Origin: Tindallia californiensis
GTDB taxonomy: Bacteria > Bacillota > Clostridia > Peptostreptococcales > Tindalliaceae
Assembly: GCF_900107405.1 (NCBI RefSeq)
Contig: NZ_FNPV01000002.1
Span: forward strand, 364,606-428,605
Reading direction: 5' to 3'
Length of the DNA stretch: 64,000 nucleotides
Below are positions 10,446-19,391 of the stretch, in pieces. The position numbers and the translations under genes are program-made. Under the pieces are notes generated by a model. The model was not told the origin of the DNA. It did not search any database and worked only from the letters and a program-made list of their open reading frames with translations. How positions within the stretch are numbered: the first letter of the stretch is position 1; each line of letters starts with the position of its first letter.

Positions 10446-11579
10446 TTAATCCTCCATTAGCCCTACCACAGAAGTCTTGTTATAAAATTCCAAGTAGGTT
10501 TTTCCTGTGTTAGCAATTTCCCCTAAGGTTAATGCTCCTATCATGAGTCCTTGGGTTTGAACACATTCCAATTCCTTCTTAAAATCATTTTCTAAGAATA
10601 ATACTCTCGAAATACAATCAATAAAAACCGTTGCGTATTTTTTCTTTTCCACTTCCCTTAAATAGTTTTGATAAGATTCTTCCGCGCGGAGCCTGGCCTC
10701 AGATGCTCCTTCCAAGAGAGACTCGGTATCTCCTGTGAGAACCGAAATAAAGGTGTTTACCGGCACTTCTCCTACACAGATAATGGAACCATCTTCTAAT
10801 GTTTTTATTGGATCTCTTACAATCATTTCTCCGGCAACTTTCTGAATCCCCAGTGGATATGCTTTAGCCAACTCAAAAAACGCTGTATCAACAAATTTTT
10901 TGCCAGATTGCTGTTCAACAATTTCACGATAAACCTCAAAAGCAGGCCTCCAGTTCAAGCTCATGATTCTGTTTTGTTCTGCCTGTGTTACCCTAATCAT
11001 ATCCGTCACTGGTTTCCACCCATGAGCCACTCCTACCCCACTCCTAATATCCACTGAAGCAATAATAGCTACATCTGCTAACAAACCTTCTTTTGTGAAA
11101 ATACATGGTTTCCTTTCAAAAGACAGGGACCCGGCCCCACCACCGATATAGTTGGGTTCCAGACCAATGCTGTCAAATAAAGCATCTTTCAAATCAGCAA
11201 TTCGTGTGCTCAGTCCGTCAACATAAACAAACATGGTTTTTTCTTCTAAAGAAGGATTATACAAAGGCTCCATTATTGATTCATATTCCTCTTCCGGATT
11301 GCTAAGACCAGTAATCGTCACCACTTCTGATTCCTGAGAAAAACCAATCAAAATCGATCCTTTTTCCATCACCTGACTGCCTTCCAATATTTTAGGAAAA
11401 ATGCCTCCCCACAGAGATTTATGACACTGCTTCAGTGTTTTTTCCACACTTTCTGCTGTTATCCCGTTTTCGTCACAGCAGAGAATCATTATCGACCGAA
11501 CCTCCGGATCATCGTTAAACTGATGAATCATCTCACATAAAGCCTTTGCCTCTCCCGTAGTATCGATTAATTTTTTCAC
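10446..11579 (-). CDS. FIST domain sensor protein
   Basis: 377 residues covering FIST_N and FIST_C regions: an N-terminal part with the ILCCDENG and GSILIGFSQ strands, [13 protein letters not shown] in the middle and a C-terminal [22 protein letters not shown] block. FIST proteins are predicted intracellular small-molecule (possibly amino acid) sensors found next to kinases and chemotaxis genes. It lies between the split PAS kinase and the GAF/PAS hybrid kinase in the same operon, which supports a sensory role. The ligand is unknown and no membrane segment is seen. Confidence 0.85.
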   Translation of the reverse strand: MKKLIDTTGEAKALCEMIHQFNDDPEVRSIMILCCDENGITAESVEKTLKQCHKSLWGGIFPKILEGSQVMEKGSILIGFSQESEVVTITGLSNPEEEYESIMEPLYNPSLEEKTMFVYVDGLSTRIADLKDALFDSIGLEPNYIGGGAGSLSFERKPCIFTKEGLLADVAIIASVDIRSGVGVAHGWKPVTDMIRVTQAEQNRIMSLNWRPAFEVYREIVEQQSGKKFVDTAFFELAKAYPLGIQKVAGEMIVRDPIKTLEDGSIICVGEVPVNTFISVLTGDTESLLEGASEARLRAEESYQNYLREVEKKKYATVFIDCISRVLFLENDFKKELECVQTQGLMIGALTLGEIANTGKTYLEFYNKTSVVGLMED

Positions 11580-11620
11580 CCATGCACGCTCCTTCCTCTT
11601 AACCTTATTTCACCACTTCA

Positions 11621-14600
11621 TTAATTTTTTTCACCAATCTCTTCATCCTTCTTGTCAGCGATCTCCCATAGGCAATTTTGAATTTTCGTTACTGATTGAG
11701 AAATGGCTTCTTTTTCCTTTTTTTCTACCTGTTTCTCTCCTTCTTCTGCCCATAGAGCGACTGAATGCAATCTAAGATTTGCAGCCACTCCTTTGATGCT
11801 GTGCAATTGAGCTTTCACTTCATCAAAATCATCTTTTTCCATTGCTAGCAAAACTGTTTTTGCGCTCTCCAAACACCCTTGAATGCCTTCTTTCAAAAGA
11901 GACGATACAAAATCCTTATCAAAACCAGTATCCTTCATTATCTTTTCCAATACTTGCTGTCCAAGATTATCAGGCTTCACTTCTTTACCTGTTTCCTTTT
12001 TCACCTGCGTCAAAGCCATATTTTCCTGCAAAAGAGCATTTACCTCATCAAAGTCTATTGGTTTTGATAAATAGGCATCCATACCAGCCGCTAAGCATTT
12101 TTCTTCATCTTCCTTCATAGCATGGGCTGTCATTGCTGCAATTCGTGGTTGCTGGATAATATCTAATTTCCGAATCTGTCGAGTAGCTTCCAATCCATCC
12201 ATTACCGGCATTTGTACATCCATTAATACTAAGTCATAATGATTGCTACGACAAGCTTCTACCGCTTCTTTGCCATTTACGGCTACTTCACAACGCATGC
12301 CTCTATTACTCAATAATTGAACAGCTAAGGCGCGGTTAACAGCCTGATCTTCTACCACTAGAACGCTTGATTTTTCATGATCACGTGCCTCCCTAATACT
12401 ATGCCGAGTGATCAGGTTCTGTTCCTGTTGCCTTTCTTCCTTCTCTTGAAATAGCATAGAAGCAACGGCATCAAGTAAATCTCTTCTTCTCAGAGGTTTT
12501 GTCAAATAAGCTTGAAACCCTTTTTCTTTTGCCAGTTGAGCATTATTTGCTGTGACGACAGACGTAATTAAACACAGCGGTATCTCTTTCGTATCTGGAA
12601 TCGCCTTAAGTGCTATGGCTAAGTCATCTCCACCCATACCGGGCATTTGTTGATCTATCAAAACGCCATGAACATTTTGGTTCTGCCCGGAAAGTTTCAA
12701 AAGGATTTCAATCGTTTCACTTCCCCTGCTCGCCTCTGTTACCAAACAACCGGCTTCTTCCAGGTAGTTACGAAACATTTCCCGATTACTGGTCGTATCA
12801 TCCACAACGACGATATGCTTCCCCTTTAATAGCTGATGATCTACAAGGTTAGGCACTGACGTACTATCTATTTCTAGAGGCAGTGTAACCGTAAAGGTAC
12901 TCCCTTCTCCCAGAGAGCTTTTCACTGTAATATCACCCTTCATCAGTTGAACTAAATCTCTGGTAATCGTAAGTCCCAACCCACTACCACCGTACTCTCG
13001 GGTATTGGAAGGATCCGCCTGGGTAAAGCTATTAAAAAGTGTTTGCTGTGCTTGTTCTGATATGCCTATTCCAGTATCGGTGATCACAATCACCACCCTA
13101 GCATTTTTCTTTTTTTTCTCTAAAAGCCGGCATTCTACTGTCACGCTACCAGTAGCGGTGAATTTCACAGCATTGCTAACTAGATTGCTAATAATTTGTC
13201 GTATTCTTGTCGGGTCACCCTTTACCTGTCCGGGTAAGTAAGGATGAATATACAGATGAAGTTCTATATTTTTGCTATGAGCACGATGGCTTTGAGGAAT
13301 AATAGCATCTTCAATTGTCGAACGAAGATCAAACGAAATAGACTCTAATTCCATTTTACCCGACTCAATTTTGCTCACATCTAAAATATCATTTATCAAG
13401 ATTAATAAGGTTTCACTGGAAGTTTTAATATAATCGATATATTTGCTCTGTTGTTGATCCGTTTCTGTTTCTTCCAGAAGTTGCAAGAATCCTAGAATCC
13501 CATTCATTGGAGTCCTGATTTCGTGGCTCATATTGGCTAAAAACTGACTCTTTGCCTTTGTAGCTGCCTGTGCATCCTGACTAGCCTTCTTTAGTTCCTG
13601 ATTTTTTAGCTCCAGCCTTTTTTCATTTTCCTCTAACTGTTGTTGAGCTTTCTTTTGTTCCATCACATCCATCTGTACGCCAAAGTGACCGGTAATGCGC
13701 CCTTTTTCATCGTAGAGACAGGTGTATTCGCCATCAATAATAATCGGTGTTCCATTCATTTTTTGCTCCTTTGTTTCAACATGCCAGCGCCCTTTGTCAA
13801 AAAGACCATGCCATATTTCTCTAGCATGATGCAGGTCATGTTGAAACAATTCCCTAACCGTAATACCAAGAAAATCTTCTTCCTTAGCTCCATATTGATC
13901 CAGTACGGCCTTATTAACCTTCGTCATTCTTTGATGATCTAATGCATACTCCAAGACTTTATCTTTTTCAATCGTTTCATTCCATTCTATCGGCTCATCA
14001 AGCATGCAAAAGAAAAAACCATGAAAAGATTGATTGAAGAACATTTCCAGCTGTTTTTCTCTTTCTCTTAACGTTTTTTCTTTTTCTTTATTTTCTGTTA
14101 TATCTATGACAAAACCTGTTATTTTATTTGGTTCGCCTTCTGAGTCCCGGATCACTCCAGCCGTTTCCTGAACCCAGAGAATTTCTCCTGTTGTTTTTAT
14201 GATACGATGCTCATATCTTAAGGATGTCCCTTCTTTAAGTTCTATAACCGGCCGATTCATCCGTGTGACATAGTCCCTGTCCTCTGGATGAACAAATCCC
14301 ATAAATGCTTCAAAGGTGCCTTCAAAAGTTCCTTTTTCCAGTCCAAATAACGCTTCGCATTCCGGCGACCATTCTAAAGTTGATTTTTGAATGTTGTATT
14401 CCCATATTCCTGCTTTGGTAAATAGTTGGGCCTGCGACAGTCGAGATTGATAGTCTTTAAGTTTTTCCTGATAATCAATCCTATCGGTTATATCACGGGC
14501 AACGGCATATATTAATTCACCTTCCGGCCGACTTCTCCATTCAATCCATCGGTAAGAGCCATCCGCCGAACGATATCTGTTTTCAAATTTAACCACCTCT

Positions 14601-16105
14601 CGCTGATTCGAAAGGTCTTGAATCGCTTCTAAGGTTTTCTCCATATCATCAGGATGAACAAAGTCTAGAAATAATTTTCCTTCCAGTTTCTCTTTCGGAT
14701 AACCCAGCACTTTCCCCCATTCCGGGTTAAGGCGAACAAATTCTCCCTTTACATTTGCAATACATAAAAGGTCTAAACTACTCTCAAAATATCGGTCCAG
14801 TTCTTTTTGTTTTTGGGATGCCTGCTCTTCCGCTTCTTTTAGTGGTGTTTGATCCATTAAATAGCCACGTCTTTCAACTACTTCACCATTTTGATTCACA
14901 ATGCACTGAGTCTGATCATAAAACCAGCGGTAAGCACCACCCTTTGTTTTCAACCGATAGATTTGCTGATAGGAATTACTTCCCTTTTCTGTGTGTTTAA
15001 CCACTTCCTTCTTAGCTTCTTCATAATCTTTCGGATGTACAATAGACGCATACTCAAATGTATCTGAGGTCATTTCTTCCGCTGTATACCCTAGAATTTC
15101 CAGCACATTGGGTGATACTCACATCACCCGATCCATGTTTTCCGGACTCCAGGTAATCGTAAAAACAGGACCAGCCATAAATAGATCCTGTTGATTCCTC
15201 AATTGGTTCATAGCCTTTTCCCTATCTAAAAAAAGCCCTGTCTGATTAGCGTAAAACAATGCCATCTCTTGGTTCATAAAAGATTTATCCGCTGCCATCA
15301 GTACCGTAAAATCACCGATTAACTTTTCTTTTTTCTTTATGTTAATGACAGTTACTTGCCCAATCTGAAATTTTTTTTCCAAAAGCCCCAAAATAGCTTC
15401 AGGAATCATTTCTCCCGAAAGTTCTTTTAGATTTTGAAAAGAGGTGATCGTACTTTTGCTAATTTTCTTCTGACGGACAGGATCGTAAGCCCATTTTCTG
15501 CCAATCAGATTAAAACCTAATATTTGAGACGCTTTCGTTACATTTTTTGAAATTCCAGCAATGGCCATGGTTGTAAACTCTTTACCATTTTCATCAAACA
15601 AATGAAAAGCTACATAGGATGCTCCTGTAATCACCTTCATGTCTTCCACCAATTGTTGATGATCAATGGTTCCTTCTTCTTCCAGAAATCGATTAGTAGA
15701 CTCCAGAATCGTTTGTAGGTTTTCTTTTTCCTTTTGCTGAATGGTAATATCATGGAAAAGAACAGAAAAGTATCCGGGCTCATCGCTATAGGCCGTAACG
15801 CTATACCACCTGCCCAAGGGTTGCGAATACTGCTTGAAATACTGCTTCTTTCCCGTCTGTGCTACATCACCAAAAGCATCAATCCAGTTAAAGGAGCCAG
15901 TAACAATACTTGGCATCACCTCTCTTACTCGCCTACCAAGGATATCCTCCCTCCTCAAACCAGTCATTTCCTCAAAAGCAGGATTTACCTGTAAAAAGAC
16001 ATAATCAACAGGCTTTCCTTGCTGATCAACAATAATCTGATGATAGGCGTATGCTTCTGGCAAATTTATTAGCCAATCTTTATCTGAATAGTTCCCCTTG
16101 CTCAT
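11621..16105 (-). pseudogene. Large PAS/GAF hybrid histidine kinase split by an in-frame TGA
   Basis: Two open frames, 15119-16105 and 11621-15106, are in the same frame and separated only by one TGA (15116-15118) and four sense codons. Read through, they make about 1494 residues: PAS, GAF, four further PAS domains, HisKA (His at about 861 of the whole chain), HATPase ([20 protein letters not shown]), receiver (GVLIDQQMPG), receiver (LVLMDVQMPVMDG) and Hpt (LHSIKGVAANL). The TGA falls inside a PAS domain, just before VSPNVLEILGY, where that family usually has an aromatic residue. The downstream frame would have to start at a GTG at 15106 with no convincing ribosome-binding site and would begin mid-domain. 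A recent nonsense mutation, a sequencing error or read-through are the options; the rest of both frames is undamaged. Confidence 0.85.
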
Positions 16106-16166
16106 TCCATCCCATCCTTCCTTAACGCAAGCCTAACCTGTTTTTTGGGCTAACAGATTCTTTTTT

Positions 16167-16733
16167 CTAATCGTTTAACCAACGATAATAAATCGTCATG
16201 CTGCATTGGCAAACTCCAGGACATGCAGGACATTGAGCCGCAATACCAACTTTATGTTTTCGGTAAAATCCTTCGTAGACTTTCCAGGTCTTAAATCCTT
16301 GAGAATGCATTAGTGGTTCAACGGCCGGATTATTAGGGTTATTCCAAGCTTGTAAAAAGACAGCACTCACCTTACCCTTTAGTTCTTCCAGTACTTTTTC
16401 CATCAGCTTTCGGCCAATGCCTTTTTTCTGAAAGCCTTGATCTACTACCAACAGGTTAATGCTTCCTACCAGATGACCTCCAACAGCAAAGGTGAGCCGC
16501 TTTTCAAAATGTTTAACGGCTCCTTCTACCAAAACAGCTTCTTCCAGGGGACACATCCTAAAAGCAACAAATCCAGCGATTTCTCCTTCATATGTAGCAA
16601 CAAAAACAACGGAACGATTTAAAGTATCCTCCAGTTCCTTTACACATTTATAGCCGGAACCTCTGTTAATTTGAACAATTTTTAATAAATCCCATATATG
16701 TGCTTCCTGACAGTATGTTTGGATTTTTACCAT
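16167..16733 (-). CDS. GNAT N-acetyltransferase with cysteine-rich tail
   Basis: 188 residues. A GNAT fold covers about 1-160: the acetyl-CoA loop reads VDQGFQKKGIGRKLM (QxxGxG/A type) and is preceded by the INLLVV strand. The last 25 residues hold a cysteine cluster (CPACPGVCQC) that is not part of the fold and could bind a metal or a cofactor. Substrate unknown. It lies about 60 nt upstream of the split kinase gene and may be transcribed with it. Confidence 0.8.
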   Translation of the reverse strand: MVKIQTYCQEAHIWDLLKIVQINRGSGYKCVKELEDTLNRSVVFVATYEGEIAGFVAFRMCPLEEAVLVEGAVKHFEKRLTFAVGGHLVGSINLLVVDQGFQKKGIGRKLMEKVLEELKGKVSAVFLQAWNNPNNPAVEPLMHSQGFKTWKVYEGFYRKHKVGIAAQCPACPGVCQCSMTIYYRWLND

Positions 16734-16856
16734 TTCCTAACCACCCCTTTAATTTCTTTTATCCCTTTCACTGTTTTTGATTCTAGAATTATTACCTTCC
16801 CTTATATTTTTCATATTTTTCAATATTCATACCCAAATTATTTTTATTTACATAAA

Positions 16857-16900
16857 AAAACGTCATTCCCAATTGATTCATTATCAGGAATAACGTTTTG
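16857..16900 (-). terminator. Terminator after the stalk-domain protein gene
   Basis: A stem of about 12 bp (AAAACGTTATTCC pairing with one G-T wobble to GGAATGACGTTTT on the minus strand) is followed by a run of T. It lies downstream of the gene ending at 16963. The rest of the gap 16734-16962 is AT-rich with no feature recognised. Confidence 0.65.
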
Positions 16901-16962
16901 TTTACTATCCTATCTTTTCTTGTCTTTCGTCTTAAAACAGTGGTAGTTTCTCGATGGAATTA

Positions 16963-17892
16963 CTACTCTGCATACTTCCCCACACCAGCTGCTACCATTT
17001 CTTCCACAGCCTCTTTTGTATATACTCTAAAGCTAAACCCTTCATTCTGGTGTGTTTCAATATAATAATTTTCCTCATTGGTAGGGAAAAACGTCAACAT
17101 AAAATTACCTTCTACCCAGCTACCTCTTTGTCGATAATAGTCTAGCGCCGGTTCCACTTTTTCCCAGCCAAACCTGCTGGCTAATACCTCTCCTGCTCTT
17201 ATAAGCGTCGCATCCGTTGCTGAACTTTTTGTATACACAACAAACACTTCCTGAGGGTTTGGAGCGTATCCAAAATAGGTGATCTGGATGCCTTTATCCG
17301 CAAATTCTATGTCCTCTGCGTATAGCGTAGGAGTGTACTCCTCAGCTTCGAGATCTCGATGAGCAGGAAGTTGAAACCCTTTGTACTCTCCATGAACTTC
17401 AAAGGATATTTCTCTCGGCTGAGGTATTTCCTCAACATCTGTTTCTGATTTTTCAGCGATGCCAATCCTATGCTTTCCATCGTTTGATTGATTCGGTCCT
17501 TCATAAGCAACGACATAGCCTAAGGCTTCTCCTACAAAACGAAGTGGCACATAAATTCTGCCATTAATAATATCTGCCGTTGTATCCATTGTAATGGTCC
17601 CTGTTGGTGTCTGGACTGTTCTTTCTCCGACGACAATTTTGATCGCACCATTATCAATCAGTGCCGTTCTGTTTTCTCCATCCCATTGAATTTCATGACC
17701 CAGGCCTGAAGACACAGATCGAAGCGGGATCATCGTCCGACTCTGATGATCAATAAATGGATATCCTGATTCCTCCGTAAAACGAATCGGTCCTTCTTCC
17801 GTCATAATAACAAAATCTCCGCCAGTTGCGTAAGCTGATACGCTTACTAGTAGCACTATTAGAAGCGCTATCCCTATTCTTTTTTTCATCAT
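16963..17892 (-). CDS. Secreted protein with copper amine oxidase-like N-terminal (stalk) domains
   Basis: 309 residues. A signal peptide is plain (KKRIGIALLIVLLVSVSAYA). Residues about 35-150 hold the copper amine oxidase N-terminal-like repeat pattern (MIPLRSVSSGLGHEIQWDGENRTALI, then RIYVPLRFVGEALGY). This is a cell-wall stalk module in Clostridia, not an oxidase. The C-terminal half (about 170-309) is not recognised. The gene follows the NAGPA-type surface protein by about 30 nt, so both are probably exported and expressed together. Confidence 0.8.
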   Translation of the reverse strand: MMKKRIGIALLIVLLVSVSAYATGGDFVIMTEEGPIRFTEESGYPFIDHQSRTMIPLRSVSSGLGHEIQWDGENRTALIDNGAIKIVVGERTVQTPTGTITMDTTADIINGRIYVPLRFVGEALGYVVAYEGPNQSNDGKHRIGIAEKSETDVEEIPQPREISFEVHGEYKGFQLPAHRDLEAEEYTPTLYAEDIEFADKGIQITYFGYAPNPQEVFVVYTKSSATDATLIRAGEVLASRFGWEKVEPALDYYRQRGSWVEGNFMLTFFPTNEENYYIETHQNEGFSFRVYTKEAVEEMVAAGVGKYAE

Positions 17893-17921
17893 CCATCTCC
17901 TCCATTCACTATTTTATTAAG

Positions 17922-19106
17922 TTATTCATGACTCATCTCAATAACAACGGTTCTGGTTTCAGCGATCCAGTCTACTTCTGCACCAAGGCTCTCGGCAATA
18001 AACCGTACCGACACCATTGTTCGTCCCTCTATAATGGTTCCAGGTGCTTCTAGGGGTATGCTTACCCCGTTTACCGTAGCCTCCGCCTGACCTATGGATA
18101 ATCCTATTTCTGCATCTTCCGTAGTAGCAAAAGCTGTTCTGGTTTCTGAATTCCATTCCAGTTCTACCTGTAATTCTTCGAAGATTGCTCTTAAAGGCAC
18201 CAAGGTTCTTCCGTTGATGACAACCGGTGCTACTTCCATATCAAGGGGTTTATTATTAACCATCACTTGAATTTGATCAGCATATGAAGCTGCACCGCTA
18301 CTACCAATAGCATCGCTATCATCATAAACAGTCAACACTGTATTGAGCTTTCTTCCTGGCGATGTCAGCATCTTACCATTAGCATACAGCGCCGAAGAAG
18401 CACCACCATCCAGATTAGTTGCTGCATAACAGCCTAGGGATTTCATTACTTCCGCTAACTCCGTCATCCTTATACCTGAACCTGTAACCATTACAACCTG
18501 ACCATTCGGACGAAAACCTATAGCGGATCGTTGTGCCGGATTCCGGTTTATTCTATCCTGAGTAAACTGACCGCTGTCCGGGTCATAGACAATGATTCCA
18601 TCTTTCATCAAGAGTGGACCGGCTTCTATCATGGTTTCAATGTTTTCCTTTGAAAAAGCTTCGCCACGATCAATGATAATTTCCCCATCAAAGGTTACGG
18701 CAAAGGATCCCCGGTTAATGGTCGCACCACTGTTAATCATCTCTCCATCTTTAATGATGTAACCCCAAGGAACAATTGCTGATTCATCATCGGCGTAAGC
18801 ATCAAAATAATTTCCATTGATGGCTGCTATCGGTTGGTTTCTGTCAAGGATGCTTTGAAAAGATTCCCAACCAACCCGTTGATCTTTTCCTTTTGCAACA
18901 TCAAATCGGACATTCGGATTATTCGCATCAATCGTTACCACATTAACCGTTTTTCCCATTACTTCCATTCTTTCGCTCTGTATACTTCCAGATGCTGCTC
19001 CTGCTGTTTTCATACTGACGAATACTAATAAAAGAATCGTTATAAGTGCTAGGATATTCTTTTTGCAATTCCGAAAACTTTGTTTTTCTTGCTGTTTTTT
19101 CTTCAA
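17922..19106 (-). CDS. Phosphodiester glycosidase (NAGPA) family protein with stalk domain
   Basis: About 394 residues. A positively charged start and hydrophobic stretch (ILALITILLLVFVSM) form a signal peptide. The NAGPA domain (about 45-265) shows AAINGNYFD, GPLLMKDG, RSAIGFRPNG and the hallmark TNLDGGASSALYANG; family members act on phosphodiester-linked sugars, possibly in wall polymers. The last 110 residues are a copper amine oxidase N-terminal-like module (VINGRTLVPLRAIFEEL, RTMVSVRFIAESLGA). The frame opens with a GTG at 19115, but AGGGG sits right against it; the TTG at 19106 has proper spacing and was preferred. Confidence 0.82.
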   Translation of the reverse strand: MKKKQQEKQSFRNCKKNILALITILLLVFVSMKTAGAASGSIQSERMEVMGKTVNVVTIDANNPNVRFDVAKGKDQRVGWESFQSILDRNQPIAAINGNYFDAYADDESAIVPWGYIIKDGEMINSGATINRGSFAVTFDGEIIIDRGEAFSKENIETMIEAGPLLMKDGIIVYDPDSGQFTQDRINRNPAQRSAIGFRPNGQVVMVTGSGIRMTELAEVMKSLGCYAATNLDGGASSALYANGKMLTSPGRKLNTVLTVYDDSDAIGSSGAASYADQIQVMVNNKPLDMEVAPVVINGRTLVPLRAIFEELQVELEWNSETRTAFATTEDAEIGLSIGQAEATVNGVSIPLEAPGTIIEGRTMVSVRFIAESLGAEVDWIAETRTVVIEMSHE

Positions 19107-19136
19107 ACAGATCACCCCTGAGTCTATTAAATTTCT

Positions 19137-19328
19137 CTACAAACCCTCCATCAATCCTTCTAATCGCTTTCTGCGTTGATCTGTTGCTTCCTCATCAATC
19201 TCAATGGTGATAACATCCCCTTCATCCACCAAATTAGGAAGAACATTCCTTGGAACATTAGCAAAATCTCCGTTGTCTAACTCTACTACAGCATATTCTC
19301 CTTCCAATCGATCGATGATTACCTTCAT
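19137..19328 (-). CDS. DUF3006 domain protein
   Basis: A complete 63-residue protein matching the DUF3006 pattern: IIDRLEGEYAVVELDNG followed by an acidic VDEGDVITIEID and a basic end. These small proteins are common in Firmicutes, often beside secreted hydrolases, and have no known function. It is the first gene of a likely three-gene operon with the NAGPA and stalk-domain proteins. Confidence 0.82.
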   Translation of the reverse strand: MKVIIDRLEGEYAVVELDNGDFANVPRNVLPNLVDEGDVITIEIDEEATDQRRKRLEGLMEGL

Positions 19329-19360
19329 CCTCTGTCACATCCTTTATCAATTTTCAATTT

Positions 19361-19373
19361 TATCATTATTATA
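19361..19373 (-). promoter_or_regulatory. Candidate promoter -10 for the DUF3006/NAGPA operon
   Basis: A perfect TATAAT lies on the minus strand at 19368-19373, about 40 nt upstream of the DUF3006 start codon, with a predicted start of transcription near 19361. No good -35 hexamer is seen at 17 bp. Confidence 0.45.
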
Positions 19374-19391
19374 CACGAAAAAAGATTGGCT

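Noticed and set aside
15107..15118. The in-frame TGA as a selenocysteine codon
   Set aside because: The position lies in a PAS strand where the family has an aromatic residue, not a redox centre, and I saw no selenoprotein machinery or obvious SECIS-like hairpin after it. A nonsense change is simpler.
17892..17922. Copper amine oxidase activity for the surface proteins
   Set aside because: Only the N-terminal-like stalk repeat is present; the catalytic domain with its topaquinone tyrosine is absent.
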